Below, piece after piece: positions 54,885-64,000 of a stretch of 64,000 bases of DNA; position 1 is the first letter of the stretch, and each line of letters begins with the position of its first letter. The stretch comes from Alnus glutinosa (Eukaryota > Streptophyta > Magnoliopsida > Fagales > Betulaceae): assembly GCF_958979055.1 (NCBI RefSeq), contig NC_084892.1, positions 25,334,501 through 25,398,500 on the forward strand. The letters run 5' to 3'. The notes under the pieces are model-generated. The model was not told where the DNA came from and did no database searches. It worked only from the letters and a program-made list of their open reading frames with translations. The position numbers and the translations under genes are program-made.

Positions 54885-55215
54885 AAAAGCCTCTCGGATC
54901 AGTCCTAGCCGGGAGCAAGAAGAAAACTCTCGGATCAGTTCTAGCCGAGTACAAGAAGAAAACTCTCGGATCAGTCCTAGCCGAGTACAAGAAGAAAACT
55001 CTCGGATCAGTCCTAGTCGAGAGTCTCGAATCAGTCCTAGCCGAGTATAAGAAGAAAACTCTCGGATCAGTCCTAGCCGAGAGTCTCAGATCAGTCCTAG
55101 CCAAGTACAAGAAGAAACTCTCGGATTAGTCCTAGCCTAGAGCAAGAAGAAAACTCTCGGATCAGTCCTAGCCGAGAGCAAGAAGAAAGCATTCTCAGAT
55201 CAATCCTTGCCGAGA
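54885..55215 (+). repeat. 36-bp minisatellite in the retroelement's 3' internal region
   Basis: Unit of about 36 bp (CTCTCGGATCAGTCCTAGCC then GAGTACAAGAAGAAAA) present in roughly eight partly shortened copies. Translated, it gives a 12-residue repeat such as SRISPSRVQEEN. Repeat lengths vary where the GAGTACAAGAAGAAAA half is missing. Confidence 0.9.
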
Positions 55216-55363
55216 GAGAGAAATAAAGAGAGCCAGGGGGTCGAATTTAACCCTCAGGTTTTGCAGGTTAGCAGGTTTTCAGAAGGAGACAAAGCTCGGG
55301 TTTCCTTAGACATGGAATTCCCATTATTCAAGCAAGATTCGGATAAGGGAATTGGGGGGTAAC

Positions 55364-55865
55364 TGTTGGGAATAAATTCCACTCAACCCGATCCAAGGAG
55401 GAGATAGACATTTAGCAACTACTTCAGGGAAATCAGATATCAGTTATCTCTGGTAGAATTGGGATAGGACTTATGGTCCAATCAGATAAGAATAATGATC
55501 AGATCAGAAGTCTAAGAAGATATCAGATTAGAAGTCTAATAAAATATCAGAGTCCAATTAGAACTCTGACATCAATTCTAGATCTCGATTAGAACTCTGA
55601 TAGCAGTTCTAGATCGACAAGGAGCAGGAATTCTAATCCAGCTTTGACTCCACCTCTTTGCCTATAAATAAGCCCATACCCCAGGTATAAACTAAGACTC
55701 AATTTTTATGCATAGAGCATTATTTTTTTACAGAAGTTAATTTAGGCATCGGAAAGGACCCCCGGAAGGGTCCCTTAGTTTTTGTTGTTTTGCAGAATTA
55801 TTAAGAAGCGTGAAGAACACCAGAAGAACGTGCAGATTCACATCATACCGAAAACTGTACAAACA
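55364..55865 (+). repeat. 3' LTR
   Basis: 502 bp, same length as the 5' LTR. By hand alignment I count about 17 substitutions and no length change, roughly 3.4 percent divergence. Confidence 0.92.
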
Positions 55866-55981
55866 TATGCAAAAGCATGAATTCTTGCAGATTTCAAAAG
55901 AAGTATTCCGTGAAAGAATATTATCAAAATCCAGTTGAAATGCAGGCAAGAGGGTTTCATCTTGTTGGAACTTTGAAACAT

Positions 55982-57555
55982 AATAGTTTTCAAGTAAAGA
56001 CCAAGTCTGATACGATAGTTTTCTTGATATGAAAATATTAAAAAGTTCGAATGAGAGTTAAAAGGAAATAAATTTTTCCGATTGGGAGAGAAAAGGTGAA
56101 AGCAGGAAGTGATGTAAAGCAAAAAGTGAAAAATGTGAAAATAAAAGTTTTCTCCATTGCTTTGGACAGATCGATGCACACATTTGTTTTCTGTTGACTG
56201 CGGGGTAAAGTTATATGAACGGCCCCACAATAATTTGAAAACGATAAAAATAGCTAAAGCTAGCTGTGACCATAAATAAGTTTTATATTGTCCCTCGAAT
56301 CTTTTTTCTTTTTTCTTTTTATTTATTTTTATATAGATAGTTAATAAATCATTATCATTTGGTCTGTTTCTCCCTTTCTCTCCTCTATGGCTCTATAATT
56401 GAGAGATCGAGATTTGAGAGGAGTCCCCTAAAATAGTAGAAAAGAAAAGGATAAAAGTAGCCAAAGTTGACTGTGGTGGGAACTGTCCTCACTCATCAAT
56501 AATTCCATTTTTTTTTTTTTTATAGACCAAGTTGTGAAAATACTAGAAGTAAGATTTTGAAGGAGGATCGTTTCCTCTTTTAATCTATTTCATCAGAGCA
56601 TAAGAGGGATAAAAGTCTAAAGTATATCATTACTCATTGACAAATCATAGACAGAAGTGGGATAAAAATGATTAAAAATAAGATTAGCATCAGAATTAAT
56701 TTAATTATTGATATATAGGTGATAAGATTAAAAGAAATATTAATTCAATTAATTAGTTGGAGTAATTATCTTTTGAGTATGAAGATTATTTTATCTCGAT
56801 AGGGTTTAATTTGTTAGTAGGATTAATATATTTTATCTAGATCTCTTTTTATTTGCAAATCTATTTATAGACTTCGTGAAAATTGAGTATATTTTTGTGA
56901 GTACACTGTGAAAATCAATAAAGAACCTACGTTACTACGTACACCAAATAATTCCCGTTATACTTTGGAAATTCGAGTATTATATAATCGAGAAAATCTC
57001 TAATCCCAATTAATGTTGATTCTTAGCCTGAAAGACTTGTACAACTCTAATCTTATTGGCCTTCAAGGATAACTTCGTCTGTTGAAATTGGAGCACATGG
57101 AGAGCATCCATTTAATTATTTCTGCTCATCCTATATATTTTCTTCTAACTGAGCTAATTTAGTAATGTTTATCTTTATTGATTATTTTTTTTTTTAATGA
57201 CTAATAGGTACTGTCACATCAACTCGGTAAATGAAATCACAAAAAGAAGTCTTTGCCACTTATACAACATGAGGCAAGAAAACACGTCTCACCAAGCTAT
57301 CAAAGACGTGTCATACAAAACTTTGCGTATCAAAAAGAAACTTTTATCACATTGTTGTTAGTTTTATTGGCTATATTCTGGTAAAAAAAAACACTTCCTT
57401 TTCTGGACACTAACTTTTCAGGTACTCCGTAATTTAGAGTTTATTTAAGATATTATTGCAAAATATTTATTTCAGCATGAAAGGAATTATACAAGGCAAG
57501 ATCTGTAATATACTGATCAAGAAATAAAAGATTCTGAAACAAAAAAGATTCTGGC
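55982..57555. other. Upstream of the proximal LRR-RLK
   Basis: The first 200 bases resemble the 5' flank of the distal LRR-RLK copy, so the duplication includes the promoter. The rest is AT-rich with no gene seen. Confidence 0.5.
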
Positions 57556-57559
57556 AACT

Positions 57560-58300
57560 TTACAAATGTCAAAGTCGGTTTGCCCTAGTAACCGTCCAGA
57601 CGGCCCAGAGGAAGCGTCCGTACGCTAGCCAGTGTTTCATCTTGTCCAAATAGAGTATCAGACGCAAACTACAGAGACTTGGTGTTCGTATAGTCATCCG
57701 GATGCACAATGGACGCGACCCACAAAGAGCACATGTTTACACAAGTGTAAGGAAGCAAATGCGGTAGCTGCGAACAATGAAGGTGTTCTACACAACCGTC
57801 CGGACACGCTTCAACAACTTATGAAGAATTCCTGCTTAACGTCCGGACGCCCAATGTCCTGTCCGGACACCGCCTATGCAAATCCAAGTTTGAGTAGAAT
57901 TCTGATTTCTCTAGCCTATTTAAAGAGGCTCATATGCTCTATATTTGTAAGAATTCAGTATTGAATTTCAATGTGCTAAGAAAAGGTATTTAGATAGATA
58001 TTGTTAGATGTGCTAACTCTTTTAGACTATTTGTGTGATTTGATCAACCGTTTGAAGTTTAGTTTAGAGATGAGCTTCTAAGATAAATGAATCAATTGAA
58101 GAACTCTTCAGACATGAGGTCTGGTTAAAAAACGTTCATATATAGGTACGTTTTAAAATTAAAGGTACGACTACTGTATTGGGTTATGTGAGTCCAAGTG
58201 CTTTGTAACTAGCTTTTTCTTCTGAATAGTGGATTGTCTGGGTTTGGCTGCCTGAAGTATTTTTTTCTTTGGTACAAAGAGTTTTTACTTCGTCACCAAA
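57560..58300 (+). repeat. LTR-like remnant with GTCCGGAC words
   Basis: Recurrent CGTCCGGAC/GTCCAGAC words, a CCTATTTAAAGAGG promoter-like segment (about 57916) and a downstream GTGGATTGTCTGGGTTTGGC, then TACAAAGAGTTTTTACTTCG segment resembling the U5 part of copia-type LTRs. Ends and target duplication not found. The 110-codon frame at 57632-57964 is part of it and not a gene. Confidence 0.4.
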
Positions 58301-59600
58301 ATATATGTTTTTTTTATATTTTCCATTTAATATTTTGGTTTATTAGTTGATCACACGCACACACATAAGAGTCATTATTTTTCAATTTTTTTTTTTGAAT
58401 ATTAATGAATTAGCTAACGTAAAATCTAACAACATGAATTTTTACTCTTCTGTTGAAAATATGTCCCGGGTGGATCCTATTTAATTTCTTGATATCTATA
58501 TTGTACATTACCTCCAACCCATGTAATAGATTTCAAATGCAACCAACTGAAATCAACAACTTTTTGCTTTCGCAAAACCCAAGGTTCAATTTGGGTCTAT
58601 TAATAAACAATTCTTTCGGTGAAATAGGGAAATTGTGACGGCGATCTTAGAGGCTAGGACGAACTCGGTAGGGTATTCATCCCTCACCCACGAGTCACGA
58701 TCACTTTAACTCGGTTGGGTTTTGTTTGTTTCTGGCGATTGGTCATGAGAAATGATATATATATATACATACGTACAACAAAGTTTTAAATTTATTATTA
58801 AATTTGTATAATTAAATGTTGGTCCCATAAATTAAATGGTAAATATAAAAATAAAATGTGTAGGAAATATATAAAAGATGTATTTATATAATTTCTCATC
58901 ACTTTAAAAAAAACAAAATAAAAGGCCATTTAATGTCAGTTTTTAAACGCTACTATTTACGATTTTTTTTCTTTTGATTATTATTATTTATATTTCTTGC
59001 TCTTCTTTTCTAAGGCATTTTCACAAAAAGATTTTTTGAATTAAATTATAGTGTATTCATTGAAAAGAAGCGCACGAATGTGAAGATGAATAGTTAAGTT
59101 GGAAACTAAATGAACTTTCTTAAGCTCAAATATTCCATTGGCAATAATAAGCATCAGCAGTAAAGAAAAAATTGTTAAATAGTACACTAAAAATAATAAT
59201 ACAACCTCTCCCGCAACCAAAATTTAACGTTTTAAATGGTTTTAATGTAACTAATTAAAATTGTTAAATATGTCAAAACTTTCCTATAGTTTCATACTTT
59301 GGTGCATATATGATCAATAGCTATTCAAAAATTCGTTAACAATGGTTAATAAAAAGTAGGTTAAAACATAACCAAAATATAATATATAAAATAGTTATAA
59401 AATGGCTAAACATGTGACTAATTAAGTAGCATTTTATGATTATTTACACCACTTTGATGCAGCATTGACAGAAAACAAAACAGGAGGCAAGAAAACACAA
59501 CACAACTACGTACGGATCAGTCTCACCAAGCTTAGGAATTAAACTTCAACTTGACCAAGCATTTGGGTGGAAGTTCTCTTATGGACGTTAAGTTTGTTCA
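58300..59600. other. Intergenic stretch before the distal LRR-RLK
   Basis: AT-rich. The part just left of 59612 should be the 3' untranslated region of the LRR-RLK. No other gene seen. Confidence 0.45.
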
Positions 59601-59611
59601 CGGTGATGTAT

Positions 59612-62600
59612 TCAGGACAATTTCAAAATGTATGCGTCCCTAATTGCCCTCAATTTGTTGACGACATCATTTGCAGGCAACCGCTCCTGAGGTGATGTTG
59701 CAGAGCACAACAATCCAATCTGCAACACTGAGACCAAGCAATCCTTCACTCTATTTCTGCCATTGAAATGACGATCAACTTCTTCAATTATTGCGTCTTC
59801 TTCTATGTCATCGTTATTTGTCTCATCATCAGCATCTTCTTCACCTTCTTCAAAGGGCATTGACGAGTCCACTATATCCATGACATGTTCCGGCAAAGCC
59901 ATTGCAACGAACTTGTGAATGCTAAGATCATCTTTGAACATGTCATCGGTAGGTCTTTTTCCGATGAACATCTCCAACAAGAGTACCCCATAGCTGTAAA
60001 TATCTCCAAGCATGGAAACTTGGCCACCCATCCCATATTCTGCAATTTATTATTAATATATGATCACTAAGATACAAGAGTCTTCTAAACTTAAACAATT
60101 TATCCACCAACACATATTTACCCTTACTGTTCAACAATTTAGTAATTTTATTTTTTATTTTGGTTATGAAAGAAAAAGAAATACTTATTTCCCATGGCCC
60201 TATGTATTGAAATTTTCCATTGAAATATATATATAAAATATAGGACTTAAAAATTAGTCTTGATCAAAATTAGGGTTAACCTTTCATTCATGTTAGATGT
60301 GTCAAACTTAATTAAGCCGAGTTATTGTAGGTTGAAAACGTACCTGGAGGAATGTACCCAATGGAACCTTTCAGCGCAATTGACAAGGACTCTGACAAGG
60401 TTTCATTTTTGGAGGGATTATACGATGCTTCAAAGACGAACTTCGCTAATCCAAAGTCGCCAACATGTGCTACCATATCTTCATTGAGGAGGACGTTGCT
60501 TGGCTTTACATCACAGTGAACAATCGGCGTTTCGCAATGGTGATGAAGATATTCCAATGCATAAGCAACATCCATGGCTATGTTTAATCTCTGAATAAAG
60601 CTCAATCTCTTGTACTGATGTTGCTCATCCTCTTTAGGATACAACCACTGGTCTAGGCTTCCATTAGACATGAACTCAAAAACTAAACTCTTAAAGTCGT
60701 TCCCTTGATGATCAATGCTTGAACAAGCAGTGATAATCTTGAGGAGATTACGATGGCGTAAACTTCTCAAAGCATTGCATTCACCAATGAAACTCTTGGA
60801 AGCTCCTTGTAGTTGAAGGTTTAATACTTTAACTGCAACAATTGCTCCATTGCTAGAAAGAACTCCTTTGTATACAGAACCAAAACTACCCGAACCGATC
60901 AAATTGTTCACAGAGAAGTAATTAGTTGATGCTTGGAGTTCTGCATAAGATATACATGCCAATCGCCAATCCTTTAAGGAAGATGCGACCAAAGGTCTCT
61001 TTCTCAATTTTTTAACCATATAAAATGTGAGGAAAAAACACAATAGAACAAGTACCAACATGATAGGAATTGCAACTTTAAGTGCATGGCGTTTTATGGA
61101 TAAACGTGAACTCTTTCTATAGCATTTTGGTAAAAGCAATTCTGGGATGCCACCACATAACTTGTCATTTTCAAAGATTGAAATTGCACTTACGTTCAAA
61201 AAAATCCCTTCACTTGGCACTTTCCCCTCGAAATCATTATGAGAGAGATTAAGATGCTTAAGTGACAAAAACTTGCTGAGAAATTCAGGAATCTGCCCTG
61301 ACAAGTTATTGCGAGAAAGATCAATTTCTTCTAAACCTCTTAGTGTCTCCAACGACGGAGGAATTGCTCCTTCAAATGAATTACCCTCCAAATGCAAACT
61401 CACCAAACTAGTACAACTACCAAGGGAAGTAGGGATTTCACCTGACAATCGATTATTCGAGACATCTAACTCCTCAAGGTTTTCTGAGTTACCCACTTCA
61501 AATGGCAGTGTGCCTGTCAAAGAATTACGAGACATGTCCAATGAAATCGAAAGGGAAGATAGACCAATAACCTCTTTTGGTATGCTACCATTGAGATTGT
61601 TACTAGAGAGGTTTAGATAAATCAAATTTTGGCAGTTTCCTAGGCTTGGGGGTATACTTCCCTCAAATTTGTTCTCATCGATAAAGAGCGTTGCCAATTT
61701 AGTTAAGTTACCTGAAGAGAAAGGGATAGGCCCTGAAAATTTGTTATACTCCAAAGTTAGTACCTGTAATTGCTGGAGCTTCCCAAGAGAATCTGGGAGA
61801 GGACCTCCCAAATAGTTATATTCAAATCCCAGTTCGAGCAAGTTAACAAGGTTCCCAATCCCAATGGGGATGCCTCCATGTATCATATTTCCACCCATAA
61901 CAAGATAATTCAACTGAGAGGAAAGGTTGGCTACGGAGCTGGGCAGTACTCCACCAAATTGATTACGATCAAGACCCAAGGCCTCCAAACTAGTACAGTT
62001 AGCTAAAAAACCGATAAAACTCAGGTCACCAAGTTTCCCATTTCCAAGTCTATTTTGTTCCAAATTAAGTTTAACCAAGCCACGCAATCTTGCTAGATTT
62101 TGAGGCACCGTCCCAGTAAGACCATTTCCAGCAAACTCGAGCACGCTAAGTCTAGAAGCATTTGGCAATGACAGGGGGATTGGTCCTGTGAAACTATTAC
62201 CACCTCCGAAAAAAAATTTAAGGTTAGGAAGAGTAAGGCCAACATCTGGTGGAAGACTTCCATGCAACTGGTTTTCAGTAACAGAGAAAAAGGAAATGGA
62301 AGATATATTATAAATCAGAGGAGGGATCGTACCAGACAAATTATTCACAGAAAGTTGAAAAATTTTCAAGCCTTTTAGACGGCCTAGCTCACTAGGTATG
62401 CTCCCTTGTAGCTTGTTCAGGAGAAGGAAAAGACTATACAAAGAAGAAATGTTCCCTATCCACGTTGGGATAGTTCCTGTAAAGTTATTCACACCAAGAT
62501 TCAGGTGAACCAACTTTGACAATGAACTAAACTGCTTTGGAATCTGCCCAACAAGTTTGTTGGTACCTACATGAAGCTCTCTAAGTTGTGTACAGTGACT

Positions 62601-63053
62601 TAAATTAGTTGGAAGTTTCCCACCAAGCGAATTGTAACTCAAGTTGAGAAGCTGCAAACGCCGTAGTCTTCCAATTTCTTGAGGAATTTCACCATAGATG
62701 CTGTTATTTCCCAAGTTGATTCCAGTAAGGTAAGTAAGATTTCCCATAGAAGGTGTTATATAGCCAGCCAATCTTTGAGAATCCAAGTTTAGAACCACGA
62801 CTCTTTTACTGGAGGGGTTGCATGTAACACCAAACCAGTTGCAGAAATGGGTGGAGTCATTCCATGAGCTCATGATTTGAAGTGGGTCTTCACTAATCCG
62901 TTTCTTGAAGTCAAGCAATGCCAGGCGATCAGACTCGTCAGCAAAAGCATGAATTCTTGCAGATTTCAAAAGAAGGATTCCGTGAAAGAATATTATCAAA
63001 ATCCAGTTGAAATGCAGGTAAGAGTGTTTCATCTTGTTGGAACTTTGAAACAT
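59612..63053 (-). CDS. LRR receptor-like kinase, distal copy, intact (LRR-XII, non-RD)
   Basis: Two exons on the minus strand: 63053-60344 and 60039-59612, joined GTACGT...TTGCAG in phase within PPEYG, giving about 1,045 residues. An alternative start at 63032 (MKHSYLH) would place the signal peptide at the very N-terminus. Order: signal peptide (about 1-38), LRR N-cap (DRLALLDFKKRI...HFCNWFGVTC), more than 20 LRRs, membrane span (about 655-677, VAIPIMLVLVLLCFFLTFYMV), and kinase with GSGSFGSVYKG loop, VAVKVLNL lysine, HCDVKPSN catalytic loop and DFGLAK. Cys before the catalytic Asp makes it non-RD, as in FLS2, EFR and Xa21-type immune receptors, and the single intron in the kinase is typical of that group. 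The ligand cannot be predicted. Acts at the plasma membrane. Confidence 0.95.
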
Positions 63054-64000
63054 AATAGTTTTCAAGTAAAGACCAAGTCTGATACAGCAGTTTTCTTGAT
63101 ATGAAAATATTAAAAAGTTCGAATGAGAGTTAAAAGGAAATAAATTTTTCCGATTGGGAGAGAAAAGGTGAAAGCAGGAAGTGATGTAAAGCAAGAAGTG
63201 ATGCACACATTTGTTTTTCTGTTCACTGCGGGGTATAGTTATATGATAAAAATAATTTTTTAATTTGGAGAAAATTTCAATCCATTTATTAAGAACATGT
63301 ACTGTGTAGCAAGATTTCACTTAATTCACCAAATTAATCAAGATATATAAAAAGAAAATGTTTGGGGACCTTGGGGTACTATTACAAAGTCATTGACTAA
63401 CTGACACGATAATTTATAATTAGTAAAATAATTAAATATAAATTTTTACATCATTTTGTAAATAATGTAAGACTTTTGACAGGAACCATTTTTACAGTAA
63501 AAGTTATACTCTTATCATAAATTTTTTAAAAGAGTGACATAACATTAACATCATATGCATCGTTTTTGACATCATACATATATATATATATATATCGTTA
63601 AATAAAAATAAAATAATAATTATAAAAATAAAAATAAAATTACTGTTAATTTCCAAGTTGTAAAATTGGATTCGATTTCAGTGCTTTCTTTCTGGAGTCC
63701 ATGACTCAAAAGGAGCCATTAACAGCATGTCTCCGTGGTCCATCACAAAATTTCTTGTTGCCCTTTGACGCGGGATTGCGAGTAGAACAAATTAAAGAAG
63801 AAAAGCCGTGGGTTTGGTACAATAATTCAAAACTTTTAATGATCTTGAAATTAATTATGTAATTGAGCATTGGGTGTCTCTTTCTAGCCTTCCATGGGGG
63901 ACTGAGGCGTGTCGACATGATCAACTTGTCGAACTTTACCCATTTTTTAGACCAATTAAGTTCATGTTTAGCCGATGGACAATGTCAGTTCAAGTGGGTC
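63054..64000. other. Promoter side of the distal LRR-RLK and window end
   Basis: AT-rich upstream sequence, similar to 55,982-56,180 for the first 150 bases. A short (TA)n tract at about 63580-63595. No further gene recognised; the 72-codon frame at 63706-63924 shows nothing familiar. Confidence 0.5.

Larger units (their letters stand above)
52559..55865 (+). mobile_element. Gag-only LTR retrotransposon inserted in the LRR pseudogene
   Basis: Complete 3.3-kb element: 5' LTR, tRNA-primer-site-like TTTGGCGCTGTCTGTGGG right after it, a gag region, a 36-bp minisatellite, a purine-rich tract (GGGAATTGGGGGG) and a 3' LTR. Flanking pentamers are TCTGC and TATGC, a target duplication with one difference. 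There is no protease, reverse transcriptase or integrase, so it fits the TR-GAG class that depends on other elements for mobilisation. It lies in the opposite orientation to the LRR gene. Confidence 0.9.
49933..55981 (-). pseudogene. LRR receptor-like kinase, proximal copy: broken by two insertions
   Basis: On the minus strand the gene starts at 55981 (MFQSSNKMK, hydrophobic signal peptide). It is cut at 55865/52559 by a gag-only LTR retrotransposon and resumes with the LRR N-terminal cap (SNRLALLDFKKRISEDP). It is cut again by a hAT-like foldback element (51656-52152), then runs through the LRRs and a membrane segment near 50160. Two 1-bp frameshifts relative to the distal copy are evident (near 51330 and near 50760). 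After SYAELQASTN (about 50040) homology ends, so nearly the whole kinase domain is lost; 49933-50036 is unrelated or scrambled. Coding parts are otherwise very similar to the distal copy, so the duplication is fairly recent. It cannot make a working receptor, though transcripts of the LRR part are conceivable. Confidence 0.93.

Noticed and set aside
54885..55215. Regular short repeats that look like a CRISPR array
   Set aside because: The repeats are contiguous 36-bp units with no unique spacers, inside a plant retrotransposon.
57632..57964. 110-codon plus frame
   Set aside because: Inside an LTR-like remnant with repeated GTCCGGAC words; no domain.

Overview
This is plant nuclear DNA. It has multi-exon genes with GT-AG introns, AT-rich introns and spacers, a Pol II-type U2 snRNA gene, a tRNA-derived SINE, several MITE families, a Helitron-like element, LINE remnants and LTR retroelements. 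The protein families (AKR4C aldo-keto reductases, LRR-XII receptor kinases, plant GRF zinc-finger proteins) point to a eudicot. The repeat content feels like a woody rosid, but I cannot name the species. All exon models and repeat boundaries were read by eye from splice sites, target-site duplications and comparison between copies inside this window.

Layout. 1-2,750: two decayed LINE pieces on the minus strand. 3,142-35,820: a plus-strand tandem array of six aldo-keto reductase (AKR4C-type) copies plus one shattered fragment. Copy 1 (3,142-6,059) lacks exon 1 in the window. The fragment (6,495-6,990) carries a MITE. Copy 2 (9,291-13,255) has a nonsense codon. Copy 3 (14,502-19,155) uses an orphan exon 1 and contains a dead one. 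Copy 4 (21,961-24,377) has lost exons 1-2. Copy 5 (27,144-29,904) is intact but chimeric. Copy 6 (33,146-35,820) is intact and the most canonical. Spacers after copies 3, 4 and 5 are paralogous, so repeat insertions in them can be ordered in time: a SINE is shared by all three, and a Tourist-like MITE is private to one. Every copy has the same GC-AG last intron.

37,000-48,000: a repeat-rich region with a 207-bp solo LTR, a CT-rich low-complexity block, and a very large TG...CA unit (40,230-47,901, 5-bp target duplication). That unit looks like a minus-strand solo LTR split by a 4.5-kb insertion holding a well-preserved U2 snRNA gene (41,452-41,647) and a Helitron-like element. 48,552-49,550: a degenerate GRF zinc-finger/coiled-coil/membrane gene and a piece of an FAD-oxidoreductase gene.

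49,940-63,053: two minus-strand LRR receptor-like kinase paralogues of the non-RD LRR-XII type. The distal copy (59,612-63,053) is intact with the family's single intron in the kinase domain. The proximal copy is a pseudogene: it lost most of its kinase, carries two frameshifts, and was hit by a hAT-like foldback element and by a gag-only LTR retrotransposon with equal 502-bp LTRs.

Function. Copies 3, 5 and 6 could give cytosolic or plastid NADPH-dependent reductases that detoxify reactive aldehydes. Copies 5 and 6 share a promoter with a TATA box and an ABRE/G-box. The intact LRR-RLK is a candidate cell-surface immune receptor. The clearest novelty is the recombination history of the AKR array (chimera, decapitated copy, orphan exon) rather than a new molecular system.
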